Shown here one piece after another: positions 12,710-24,292 of a stretch of DNA of 64,000 bases; within the stretch, counting starts at the first letter, position 1, and every line of letters starts with the position of its first letter. Origin of the DNA: Nymphaea colorata (taxonomy: Eukaryota > Streptophyta > Magnoliopsida > Nymphaeales > Nymphaeaceae); assembly GCF_008831285.2 (NCBI RefSeq), contig NC_045148.1:9677001-9741000 (forward strand), read 5' to 3'. Made by a program: the position numbers and the translations under genes. Under the pieces are notes generated by a model. It was not told the DNA's origin and did no database searches. It was given only the letters and a program-made list of their open reading frames with translations.

Positions 12710-15700
12710 AGAAAGAGAGGGAGAGATTGTTTTTGGACATTCCTCTGCTTGACGTGGCAGTGTTAGATACTAAATAAACCAGTAGCATAAAACTTGGAAT
12801 GGATGAATTGCTGGAGAATGTAAAAGGGAGTGTTTGGATGACACCCACAAAAATTAGTTTTGTGAAAACCTGGTTAAAAAACCAGTTTTGTAAAATTGGT
12901 TTGGATGACAAGTGAAAAACTTGACTTAGAGGCAAAAATCAGTTTTGCCTGAAAAACTTGGGAGGGGGCAGGTTTTTCAGGCCCTTTATGAAAACCAGGC
13001 TTTGCGAAAGCTGGGTTTTGACAAAGCCAAGTTTGAATATCATCCAAACATTCTTGAAATGGTGTTTTGGGGCAAAACCAGGTTTTATCTCCCAAAACCT
13101 GGTTTTAGCTTGTCATCCAAACACCCCTAAGTATATTCCAAGATTTAAAGAACTGTTTGATCACCAATTTCAGAGTTGCTTTCTGTTGTTTATTGCTTTG
13201 AGATGTCTTCAGATATATTCATTAGTTAAAAACATCCTTGTCTTATCATTTGTGAAGCCGTGTTGTTGTTTGCTATTTCTATGTCCTTTTCTTGTAACTA
13301 TAAACAGTTCTATATGGCATAAAATTGTTATCAAGCAAATTTATGAGCTGTTTGCTGTGTGTTCATGTTGTTGCAATTTGTCCTTTTGCTGCATTAACTG
13401 CTTCGTATATCTGAGCAGCAAAGGCTGTTACTTATATTGCTGGAAAATTTTCCACAGGTATGAACCGAACACTGTTGACCTTTCTGAGCATAATGAACTT
13501 GCGTAAGTGACTCATTTTTTTCCTGTTATCTAAAGGTTTCAATTGTTTTACGTTGATTATACATACACAAATGAACCATTAAGGTCACATTTTGCATATT
13601 AGGGAATTTGGACTTCAGAATCACATCCATGCACTATTTAGCCAATGAATATCTTACAGAAAGGGCCCCAGTTAGCAGTTACAACCGCTGAAAGATTTTT
13701 TTCTTGAGGAGACTTCTGTATTTAATCCATTTGTTCAGATGGCCTGGGGTTGGCCTTCGTAGATGGGGCTTGCACACGCATTCTCACGCACATGCACATT
13801 GTCTTTTTTTTTTCCCTTTTCGGTGAGAAATGGAGGGAAGGGATTGGGCATACATTTTATTTGGTGGATGCATAAACAATACTTGGTCTTTACTTATTTC
13901 TTTTTCTCTTGTAGATATTGGTTGAATGTCTTGTCAGAGCATTTACCTGACCTTGTTGATAAGGTAGAATTGATCTCATGAGCTTCAGGAAGATTTAATG
14001 GATTGCAGACATTTAGTGGTTATTAAGGGTGTTATACATAGAATGATAGAATATTTCATGCTCGGTTGAATGATGAAATTTCTGCTTCATTTGTCCACCT
14101 ATAGCGGCTATGTCAAAATGGAACTAATAGTGGATATGCATGGATAAGTAAAATAGAACATGCACTTTAATGGAAAATAATATACTTTGTTTTATCATAC
14201 ATGTCACTAAAACAATGTATTGTTTTTCTATTTTTTGTTATAGAGATTATCAAGAGAAATACAGGTGTGTGAAATTCAGTGATAAGTTAACAATTCTCTA
14301 CAGAAACACTGAAAGCGAATGATAAGATCATGAGTCGTGACCATAAATTAAGAAAGAAAAAAAGTGAAAAGGGTAAATAACTGTGACATCCAACTAGGCT
14401 TCATGGTCAGCAATCTCTTTAGCTTTCTCATCTCTGTCCAATTTTTTTTTCTCCTTTCCACAACTTTGGTTAGTCAAAGTGTGTGCTTTTTATCTATTGT
14501 TTGTGATGCTTCATGATTGGAGACCACATAACATAGCTGATAGCTAGAGGAGTCATGTTTTGGGGGATGATAGTGCCATGTTTATCATTCATCAACAGAG
14601 AAAGAGAAGCAAAGAGAAAATGAAGTGGTTGAAGGAAAAAAAAGGATGGATAGTTTGGCAATGAAAACATGCAAATACTACTTTTCAGTGAGTGTGTAGT
14701 GCACTTAAATATGCACAATGTTCTCTCCCTTTCTCTGTGTATGCGTGTGTGTGTCTGCACACACATACATTTACTATCATTCAGATACACATGTTCACAT
14801 CCATGCCCTATCATGCAAGCTAAAGGAGTTACTCAGTGACCTACTACCTAAGCTTAGAAGTCTTAACAGTGACATTGTGATGTCTATGGTAGTACACTTT
14901 TCCTACGTGCATCACAAATTAATTTCTTGTTATTTTTCTCTCTAATATTGCTAAAAAGTACTTGAATCTGGGTTGGGTTCAGGTCCATACTATTTGCTGT
15001 TGCGAGTAATTGATGCAGGATTGATCCATTTAGACTGGATCTTTGTTTGGACCCATTGTATTTGTTTTCTTATGTGGTTTCAGTTAATATGGAGCTTGGA
15101 CCTTTTTAGTTTTTATCTCTATCGGTCTTCTGTTTTGGATCCAATATTCAAAGCAGTCAGAAAACGTATATGTACTTTTCGGTTTTTGCTTATACAGTTA
15201 TACCTTTGAAGTTTGAACCAAATGATTGTGACCTTGTAGGCAATTGCCAGTGAAGGTGGGACTGACGATGCAAAAAGAAGAGGTGATGCATTCTCCAGTG
15301 CATTTTCTGCACACTTGGCCAGGTAATATGATAATGTTTTATCTTGGAAGCTGATTAGTTGTTGGAGTCAATTAATCTGTGCATGATGATAATTTTCATT
15401 GTCAATGTAATATTTTGGAAGATCTGTTCAACTTGACTTTTTCCTGATATTTAGGCAGAATTACTTCTAGATCTTTCAGATTTAGCAAGTAACTGTAGGA
15501 AGATTTTGTTTCTTAACTTCATAGGCATGCATTTGTTTGACTGAACTTAAGTGGATTGCCACAACTTGAAACAAATACAAAGCAAATTGGAGAAAGTACT
15601 GAATAGCATTGCAATATCTGTATTTTGAGTTCCTATTGTACACAAGATTTTAGTGAATTTAATCTGCATTAGTTGTAAATGGAAAAAAGAAAATAAGTCC

Positions 15701-18700
15701 TTTTATCATTTTATTTTTTTATGTTAACCAAAAAGTAGATCCCTTGATGCACCGTGTAGCTAACTGTCCATCATATTCTCTTTGTGAAACATAAACAGTA
15801 AACAGGGTAAGGTTACTAAACTTCTCAAGTTTCTTCCAAGTTATTTGGCTCCACAATGTAAAAGACTCAAAAATTCAATAATTTGGAATTCATTTGTGAT
15901 AGATGTGATGCCTTTATCATTGTAAATTTTTACTAAATTTCTATAGCTATTTTGATATTTCTCCTAGGGTATTTGATGTCAATATGTTAATAAAGATAGC
16001 CATCAATACCTTTTTAGGAGATTGCTGCACCCCCATGCATCAGGTATTGGTGCAGTTATAGGTATTTCTCCGACTGCCAGCTTCAATCACCAACCATGGT
16101 AAGAGCTGTCAGCTGCACCCGTACACCTTTTCCGCAACTTGGTCTTGAGTTTCTGTTGCCAAATTAGCCACAGATTCAGGTTGATTAGCTTATTCTCAGG
16201 CAGTTCATATTTTATGCTTTTGCCATGTCGCTTTCTAAATTTTGTTTTTTGTTGTTAACATATTGACAGCAGTGTCTGTGTATGCACATCTAATCAGTAC
16301 CTTGAGCTTTTGCTGCACAAGCATCCATATCCACCTGTCACATGGGCATCCCTGGAAGGGTGCTGCACCCATTTGGACACAGCTGGGTCCTTGTGCATCT
16401 ATGGGACATGGCTTGGAGACTACTCATATTTCATAATTTTTTGGGTACTTTTGTTTAGGAATTTATATTTTATGAATGTAAAGAATGAATATGAGCAAAC
16501 AAACACATATTCATTCTTTACATTCATAAAATATAAATTCTGAAATGAAAGTATATATGTGCACACACACATGGCTGTATCCCTGAACCTAAGTTTTTTG
16601 AAAATGTTTGGCACCAACATCTGTACCTTTACCCTCTCCCGTGTGACATAGGTATCCACATTCTGCACCCACTTACATGACAAAGCATTGAAGTAATTCT
16701 TTCAAAAGTTTCATGACAAGGAGCTGTATTTAAAGAAATAAAAATAAACTTCTCGCATTAGCTTCTTTAAATGTTCTAAGCTCTAAAATTTAATTCAGGT
16801 TACGGGAAGAACCAGTTGCATATGGAAAATTGGGCCTTGCAAACCTATTGGAATTGAGAGAAGAGTGTCTGAGAGAGTTCCAGTTCTCAGATGCATATAG
16901 AAGCATCAAACTGAGGTGGGTAAGATCACACCAGACAAAGAAGAGACTCTTTTCTCGAAGTTTCTTTTTGCAAATCATATGTGTTTTATTTCTTTTTATT
17001 TAATTCTCATTGATCAAGTTTTAATCATTTTTTTAAATAACAATTACAGCATATCTTGCATAATCTCAAGTAACTGTATCTCCATTGGACATTGGTATCA
17101 ATAAAAGATTCCCTGTCTCTTACAGATTTAATTTTCTGATTTTTGCTGACTTAGAGAGAACGAGGCATCTCTGGCTGTTTTACCTGATCTTCTAGTGGAA
17201 CTTGATTCTATGGATGAGGTATGTAGCATTCATGCATGCACGTATATCCTGCTGATCTATGACAAAGGGGATCTTTCAGTTATTGTGGTTAGTCCTTAGG
17301 TTCCTTAAAACATTGTTATGAAATTATCTGCAATACAGGAGGCAAGGTTGCTTGCACTTATTGAAGGGGTTCTTGCAGCCAATATATTTGACTGGGGAGC
17401 ACGTGCTTGTGTTGACCTCTATCATAAAGGAACAATTATTGAGATATACAGAATGAGTCGCAATAAGATGCAGCGTCCTTGGAGGGTGAGTTAATTTCTT
17501 TTTTGTGTAATGTTTCTGGATTTGAATTCTGTTACTATCCTGCTTGAATTGAGATTTTCTTTTAAATAGTTTGTCCTTGGTAATTGGGTCTCCTTAAATG
17601 TGAAATCAGCTTTGATGGTGTGTTGTCATTTCAGGTTGATGATTTTGATTTGTTCAAAAAAAGAATGTTAGGGTCTGCAGAGAAAAAACCCCAACCACAC
17701 AAAAGAGCTCTGCTCTTTGTTGACAATTCAGGTGCTGATATAGTTTTAGGGATGCTTCCGTTGGCACGAGAATTGCTACGGCGTGGAACTGAGGTATGCC
17801 ATATAGTAGGGAAATAAAAAAAAATAAAAGGTGCCTTTTCTTCACTTCTCAGTAATGGAACTTTTTATACATATAGCCATGCAATCAAACAGAAGAATCC
17901 ACAAAAATGCATATTAAATGGCAATGGGATATATATGTGCTTCATCTCCTGTGGTATTTATGTAAAGATTTTCCTTCAAGTGAAATAATTCTTGATGCTG
18001 TATACATATATACCTGTCTGTGTGTGTAAAAACCTTCTCAGACTACTAAAACGTATTGTGACCTTTGGGCTCTGTAGAAAAGCGTAGGTATGGTTTTGTC
18101 CATCACAGTACCTTAATCATTCTTGTGAGAGTTTCTGGTTTGCCTATGCACTAGTATTAAATAGCTTTGTTCTTGCGCAGGTTGTTCTAGTTGCAAATTC
18201 TTCGCCAGCTCTAAATGATGTTACTGCAATTGAAATACCTGAAATTGTGGCTGAAGCTGCCAAGGTTAGATTCATATGCATGAGTTAGTATATTTTGTAC
18301 AAATGCATGCCGTCTCTCTCATGTTTCATCTTAATTGTTATTTGTTAAACATTTTTGTTATTGGACTTGTTTTCACTTTTTTGTGCACTCAAATAGAAGA
18401 ATATCAAGCATTTAATAATAATTGAGTTCTTATTTGAACAACACAGCATTGTGATATCCTTCGCAAAGCTGCAGAATCTGGGGGGCTTCTAGTAGATGCA
18501 ATGACAAAAGCTGATGACACATCTGGGAAAAGTTTATCATCTCTACCTTCTCTCATGGTTGTTGAAAATGGTTGTGGAAGTCCGTGCATTGACTTGAGAC
18601 AAGTTAGCTCAGAACTTGCCTCTGTTGCAAAAGATGCAGACTTGGTAAGATACAATACGTGTTCTTTTTCGACGGTCCATTGTTCTCTGATTTCCTTTTT

Positions 18701-21470
18701 ATTCTTCAACCTTGAACAACAGCTTTTTATATTTCTTAGCAGCAATTAATTTCCAATTAGACCAATTGCTATTGAAAGAAAGAGCCACAACAGCTTGCCA
18801 GTTGCCACATTTGTTTTGTGAAATTTCCTTAGGAAGAATGATACTGGATCTTATTGCCGCTTTTTTCTACATAAATGGCTTAACAGAGTGCGATTATCTT
18901 TGCTCTTATCTCAAAAGAAGTTGGGACCGACATTTGGATTTCTTTTTTTCATTCTTCTATTATGTAAATGGTTTGATGAAAAGTCTCGTTTCTCCCAGTG
19001 ATTTTGTCCTTAAAAAAGTTGTAACCATTGATATTCAAGGATTAGGTCTATCTTCTCAAAGAACTGCAGGGTAGAGAATAGTTGATTCTTAGCTGAAGAA
19101 GGTGCTTCGTGAAATTGTCTTTTGTCAAGGTCCTTTCAGACAATGCAAGTACATGCTGGTGTCATGTTGGGACACATTCCTTCCATGGGGAAAGGTGCTC
19201 AGGAACCTTTTTTGGTGAAACTGGCACTTGTGAGCCGTTTGCTCAAGCATGTGAACTTTGTCCTGTTAAAAAAAATGTCTTCCATCTCATAGGTTTGGAT
19301 AAGATGGTCCATTATTGTCACTCTTATTCAGCATACCCATGGACCTGTACCCTAGGCAGTTCAAGAAAATTCATGCTTCTTATTTTTGGTATGTTATGTG
19401 GATTGTTCTTTGGATTTCCTTTGGTGTAAAATGTGGCATTGAAAGCAAAGACTGAGTTCAGTAGAATCAGCTAGATTTCATCATAGTAAGTTCTTGAAAT
19501 TTTCCTGATGCAATTCAGGAAAAGTAGCAACAAAATAGTTATGGAATTTACATCTTATTTCTTGCATACAAACAAATCGTATCTGTTATATGCCCATTTC
19601 ATTGCAGAGTTTCAATTTTACATGCACTCAAATAAATCAGAATTTTTCCTGGGTGCCTGGTGTAGTGACTGGCTCACTTCATGCTCAAAAGAGACTAGAA
19701 ACCAGCAACAATTCTCAACCAAATATCTAAAACTCTTAAATATAGGACTATTCTGAAGCCAATCCTTACACTTATGATGTTACAGTAGTATCCGAACTCT
19801 TAGACTCGGGACTGTCGGTAAGTCAATCCCACACTTAGTTGTTACATAGGCAGCCAAACCTTCTATTACTGGTTTAAGTAGAGTGAGTTGATAATGTTTG
19901 ATTTTGGTCAATCAACCGTTCAATGAATTAGTCTTCATGGTAATTGTTGGTGGAGCCTCTTATTCAAACATGAGGACGAACATGAGATTTGGCTTGTTAC
20001 TGTCCGAATGATGTCTCTTTTCTTCTTTGTTGTACCGAAGTTTTATCTTGGGGCCACAGATGCCTCCACATGGAGACTTTTTTGCCTCAAAATAGTGATG
20101 TTTCCATAAAGATGCATTATGTTCCAAAGGTCATCCAAGTATTGTCAAAACCCATTAGCTGCTATGGCCATGAGTATAGGTCACCTAATGCTGTAGAAAT
20201 AAAGTCTAGGAGGTACTCAGTGTTCTGGTAGACCCTATTCATCTGGCTGATAAGTTTGAAGATGAATTTGATTAAAGGATAATTTTTATGAGTTACCAGT
20301 GATGGCTGTTGGTGGAAATAGGCATTTGATTGTTTGGCATGGGAATTGAAACAAAATGTAAGAACATTTACATGGATTTTCTATCAAACGGAAGGCTGTA
20401 GATTTCAGGAAATCTAAATGGAAAAATGGCTGAGAAGTAAAGGTAATCTGATGAGTAAGCATGTTACTGAGAGTTGACTTCAAATATATCGATTATATAC
20501 AATAAAGCATTTTTTTTTCATATGTTTGGTCCAATGAATATGGCTAGGTAAAACCTAACAATAGGGCTTGCTAATTGGGTATCTTAGTGTTCCTGTGGGC
20601 CGCTCTTGCTAGCATTTTTTTTTCTCTTCCATATGTTTGGTCCAATGAATATTGCGAGGTACAACCTAAGGATAAGGCGTGAAAGTTGGGTATCAGTGTG
20701 TTCATTGAGGCTCGCTCTTTACGCTGTGTAAAAGTGATACTCAGGGGAGTGATAGTTCAGCACCCAGGATGCCTTGGTAGGTGCCTGAGTGAGAAGCACC
20801 CAAGTGTTTCTTCTTCATGGATAGATAGTAGATACATAAATACATGCATACACATATACAGGTGAGATATGACTTGTCATAAATCATGTGGATTTTTTTC
20901 TTATTTCTCAATTTAAAAGTTAATTCAGAATTTTAAGCTCATTTTTTTACCTTTTCTTTAGTTTCGAATAGACTCCAACTTGTCCCACATAGGACCCTGA
21001 CTGGGCTTTTTGGGGGCCTTGACGCATGCACCTGGCTAGCATTGTTTACTAAAATGCTTTTTCTTTTTCCCTACGTCTGCACCTTACTGAGGATGAGCAG
21101 AACTTGAGCTTCTCTTCATTTCAAACTATTTTATTAGTTGTCTTTGTATGGTTCTGGAAGCTAACTGTCTAACTCAGATTTGTTGCCTTCCCGTACTGCA
21201 GATCATCTTGGAAGGTATGGGGCGTGCACTGCATACCAACTTCAATGCACGTTTCAAATGTGATGCTCTAAAAGTGAGAAGAGATATTGAACCCTTATTT
21301 TCTGCTTTCATGAAGTTCATGTATACGGAAATTTCATCAATTTTTTGTCAATTGACTGACGTAATCATCACTTGTAACAGCTTGCGATGTTGAAGAACCA
21401 GAGGCTGGCTGAGCGTCTTGTAAAAGGAAATATATATGACTGCATATGCCGATACGAGCCTGCTTGTTGA
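2873..21470 (+). CDS. Pantothenate kinase 2 (PanK-DUF89 bifunctional protein), 5' partial
   Basis: PanK phosphorylates pantothenate, the first step of CoA synthesis. The DUF89 half is a metal-dependent phosphatase reported to act on 4'-phosphopantetheine and damaged relatives. Exons: 2873-3085, 3682-3737, 4912-5028, 5515-5634, 5721-5815, 5902-5995, 8301-8432, 10769-10881, 11335-11527, 11809-12020, 13458-13502, 13915-13963, 15240-15322, 16799-16915, 17155-17218, 17339-17485, 17635-17793, 18181-18264, 18447-18644, 21202-21273, 21381-21470. Joined they give about 816 codons with no stop; known plant PANK2 is about 900 residues, so only the N-terminus is missing. PanK marks: ATGGGAYKF, DEMDCL with the catalytic Glu, VNVGSGVSMI, FQRVSGTSLGGG with the catalytic Arg. 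DUF89 marks: LLFVDNSGADI and NSSPALNDVT, carrying the Asp-Asn and Asp metal ligands. Both halves therefore look active, unlike animal PANK4. The protein ends YEPAC-stop. Confidence 0.96.
5996..8300 (+). other. PANK2 intron with inserted GC-rich block
   Basis: This 2.3-kb intron is AT-rich from 5996 to about 7270. It then carries a clearly GC-richer block (about 7271-7967), followed by AT-rich sequence up to the acceptor TGTGTCTCAG before 8301. No exon of the PanK domain is missing here: the protein runs from GGMDYSK straight into IGLSAST, as expected for the family. Confidence 0.6.
7271..7967. mobile_element. Possible DNA-element insertion, GC-rich, unclassified
   Basis: The base composition rises sharply here, with blocks such as 'gaggccgtcggcctcccc' inside an AT-rich intron. 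The left edge reads TTAGGGGTGTAA and the right edge, reverse-complemented, reads ATAGGGGTGTTT, so a short GGGGTGT inverted repeat may mark the ends. Open frames in it have no recognisable domain. It could equally be part of an old retroelement. The boundaries are approximate. Confidence 0.3.
10619..10652. repeat. Compound (CT)n(TA)n microsatellite
   Basis: A CT run of about 8 units is followed directly by a TA run of about 9 units, in the PANK2 intron 8433-10768. The rest of that 2.3-kb intron shows nothing I can identify. Confidence 0.85.
12253..12283. repeat. (TA)n microsatellite
   Basis: An uninterrupted TA run of about 15 units in the PANK2 intron 12021-13457. Confidence 0.9.
12660..12709. 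repeat. Compound (CT)n(TA)n microsatellite
   Basis: About 12 CT units are followed by about 12 TA units, with a short GA-rich stretch after it, in the same intron and just upstream of the MITE. Confidence 0.9.
12824..13127. mobile_element. Tourist-like (PIF/Harbinger) MITE
   Basis: The left end GGGAGTGTTTGGATGACA (from 12826) and the right end TGTCATCCAAACACCCC (to 13127) are near-perfect inverted repeats of about 17 bp. TAA stands right after the right end (13128-13130) and a TAA stands at 12821-12823, agreeing roughly with the 3-bp TAA/TTA target of this group. The interior has many AAAACCAGG / CCTGGTTTT words in both orientations. It is about 300 bp long, has no coding capacity and lies wholly in the PANK2 intron 12021-13457. 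Confidence 0.7.
16459..16540. repeat. Perfect 35-bp inverted repeat with 12-nt loop
   Basis: The left arm 16459-16493 begins GAATTTATATTTTATGAATG. The right arm 16506-16540 is its exact reverse complement, and the spacer 16494-16505 is AGCAAACAAACA. It lies in the PANK2 intron 15323-16798. It could be a foldback or MITE remnant, or simply a strong RNA hairpin in the pre-mRNA. Several GCTGCACCC words nearby (about 16030, 16110, 16360) hint that a larger repeat surrounds it. Confidence 0.9.
18645..21201 (+). other. Longest within-window PANK2 intron (2.56 kb)
   Basis: It runs from the donor after KDADL (18644) to the acceptor CTGCAG before 21202. It is mostly AT-rich, holds the tandem duplication at 20520-20741 and contains no recognisable exon. 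The protein continues directly into the conserved IILEGMGRALHTNFNARF block. Confidence 0.7.
20520..20741. repeat. Tandem duplication, period 111 bp
   Basis: ATATGTTTGGTCCAATGAAT begins at 20520 and again at 20631. The following sequences stay clearly alike (AGGTA..ACCTAA, GGGTATC, a GCTCTT end) but have diverged, so this is an old two-copy duplication inside the PANK2 intron. Confidence 0.7.
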
Positions 21471-22065
21471 GAAGAGTTTCAGCAAAGCCTGGCAAGGGTT
21501 CATCTGTTATTGTTAGTACTGTTACTCACAAGTTGAGTGCATCTTGCCAATTCAATTCAATAAAACTGGTTCCAACAATCCAGATGAAGTCATAGAAGAA
21601 GTACTTGTTTCCGAACCAGCAGATAAACAAAATATTTTACTGCCTAGCAGCTCATTCTATGGACAATGTACATAGCCGTTATGCTGGCAGTTTCAGAAAC
21701 ATTTTTGAAATATGAATTTATTGGACACGATTGCAGCTGGTACATATATGAATGCAAATTATGTCATATCAGGCAGTGCACAGATGCCGTTTCAGTTGTG
21801 TTTAATTGTAGCAAATATGGAAGTTCTCGTGCACTTAATCTTATAAAAGATGAAAGAGTCACCTGTTTTGATTCTTATAAAAGTGAAGTTGGTCTTGCAA
21901 AATCTTTCCATTTGCAAGAAAATCGAAACACGCAACCTGACGACCATTTTTACGTCATATCAATATACAAAGTTTCCTTACACAATTGATGACACACTCA
22001 AATGTTGGTAAAAGAAATAATGAACTTGGGTTGCCATGGACTTAAATGAACGTCGCGGCTTTAGA
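21471..22065. other. PANK2 3' UTR and convergent intergenic gap
   Basis: Fewer than 600 bp separate the PANK2 stop from the stop of the minus-strand DUF220 gene, so the two genes converge and their 3' UTRs probably fill most of the gap. Nothing else is recognisable. Confidence 0.6.
21559..21564 (+). terminator. Candidate polyadenylation signal of PANK2
   Basis: AATAAA lies about 90 bp after the PANK2 stop codon. Plant signals are loose, so this is only the best hexamer match. Confidence 0.4.
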
Positions 22066-24292
22066 CTAGCCTAGGAATCCTAAATGCCCTCTGCGCAACC
22101 TCGCCGTTCTCCTTTGCTTCCTCCATCTGTCTTTAATATTACCATCAGTCGCTTTTGATTTATGAATCACCAAATCATTGGCCTTATGCTCATCGATAGA
22201 ATTGGAATAATCTGCATTCCTTATTCTTGCTGCCTCTGCGAATAGGTCATGTATTAGCATTTCAGTCGTTTTAGTGGTAATACCCCTTAAGTACCACGAA
22301 ATGGGTGGAGGAGGGACAAGCGTTGGCTGAATCAATTGCTGCAAACAAACAACCGACCCTATCCTTCCTTTTCTTCCCGTACATTTTTCATAATCGACAT
22401 AAGTTTTTGGCTCAAAAGGTAGACAAACATGTTTATCAACAAACAATGGCTTCAGTTTCCATGCACCTTCAAATCTTTCCATGAAGCCTGATTTCCCTTG
22501 TTTGAAACTTACCTGGAAAAAGATACAGGGTCATGAAGATAACGGCATTATATGCTGTGTGCATGCGTGCATGTGCTACACATCAAGTGCATCTTTACCG
22601 TGTGATCTTTCCTGTTCTGGTCAACTAGAACATGTACTGAAAATACACCAGACCACCACAAGAATCTCCATGCAGCAGCTTGTTCCACTTCAACCACTTG
22701 CCTTGGTCCCTCGTCTATCAGCACCTTTCTTGAAATGACTTCCTAGAACAAGTGTAAAAATTATAGTAATATATGGTCCACACAATCTCAAACCCGAAAC
22801 AGCATATTTCTTTCTTTTCATCGAGAGGATTGTGGAAACAATACTGCATACAACGCAAGGACATAAATATAGAAGGTGACACCCATCTTAAGATCCATAG
22901 TCCATACTTCATATTCTCGGGAACCATTTTCAGGTTAAAACAACATGATTGGATGCACAGGCCTAAAGCCAGATAAGCTTAAGAAACTGACAATGACAAT
23001 TCACCTGGGCCACTTGCTAGGGGCCAAAACTGAGAACTTTTCCCTTGCACATCTCGGTCAAACTGTAAACAGAAGAACTGTCAGTTCCTCGGTGCTGCCC
23101 AGTTGGACCAGCCCATAAGCCAGCCGCAGCCGCCATTTGAGCTCAGAAATTAGTATAATGGAGCAAATTTTGCTCAGTTAGAATGCAACTCTCACGTAAA
23201 CTAAAGGACATTTGACACTGATGATTACATCGAACTTGAAGTCAAATGTTTGGTTTGGACAATTACATGTATTGGAAGCAATCAGCAAACTTTAGGTTAC
23301 CGATGCATATGCGAATCTGATAGTAATTTCCATGGTAATATGATGTGTAAATATGCCTAGAAGCAAACAGAAGCATTTAATCACCAACTTTGACTGCTCC
23401 TTTTCAGAAGCCCAGGCTCATTAGCTTGCTCGCAAATTTAACAGCATTGGTCAATATTTTCACAACAATCAATCAAGAGTAACTGAGTTTACCTTAATGT
23501 TCTTGAACACCCTCTTGTTTTCAGGATCTGTAAGGATGTTAAATACTGCATCAGGAGGCAAGCCGATCTCGAACTCAACATTCAGGTTGCAAAGAGAACC
23601 TTTTGGTACACTAACCTATTCAAACAGGTTCACATCAGACTTCCTTTTTATTTTCTTACAATAACCAGGACTATCATGCATAACTATTTCAACGAGAGGA
23701 GGGCCTTAGATCAAAGCTTTCATGCTTATATGGTTCAGTCTATATTGGCTGCTCCAGTTACTGAGGTTTGTCATAAACCAATGTACTAATTACTAACATC
23801 AGGAGAATAAATTATGCGACCATATTCACAGACCTGGTTGAATAGCTTCAGACCACAAATACGACCTAAGTTCTCAAATACGAACTTGTGATCTATTTCC
23901 TTACAAATAAAAGATAAAAACCGATAATCACACCTGCTACTTGTAAATATTAATTACATCATTCCCACATACCTCAATCTGTGGATGGCAATCAACCCAA
24001 GCAGGATTTTCTTTCCACACTTGAAGCTGCTTCTCCAAAGTGGCCTCCAAGGGTGGAACAGGACTGACATCTTTTGTGTTGCTTTTCACTGACTGATTAG
24101 AAGAGAAATACTTAAGCATTAACATATTTCCACTTCAGAAACTGTTTACATTGTTTTACCAAAGACTGGACATACCTCTAAATGGTTTTGAAACCTTTTG
24201 GGAATATTAATTAGGAAATCAAATGACAGCAACGGGTTTGTAAATGATGGAAACATTGCACTTGCATTCCGCTGATTATTCATTTCTGTCAT
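22066..24292 (-). CDS. DUF220 family protein (SRPBCC / COQ10-like fold), 338 aa
   Basis: A plant-specific family of unknown reaction, related in pattern to the START/SRPBCC lipid-binding folds. Coding exons on the minus strand: 24292-24176, 24092-23973, 23899-23834, 23615-23493, 22742-22599, 22512-22066. All junctions are GT..AG in phase 0. The protein begins [17 protein letters not shown] and ends RRGHLGFLG-stop. Family-like blocks are [32 protein letters not shown], the SRPBCC-like segment [19 protein letters not shown], and [20 protein letters not shown] later part has ISWYLRGI and a basic C-terminus ([16 protein letters not shown]). An ATG four codons further on (MNNQ) is an alternative start. 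Conserved charged and aromatic residues and clean splice sites suggest an intact gene. It converges with PANK2; no functional link is implied. Confidence 0.85.

Noticed and set aside
12958-13506. A 182-codon plus-strand open frame
   Set aside because: Its first part is MITE interior and its second part is PANK2 intron running into the exon at 13458; it is not a separate gene.
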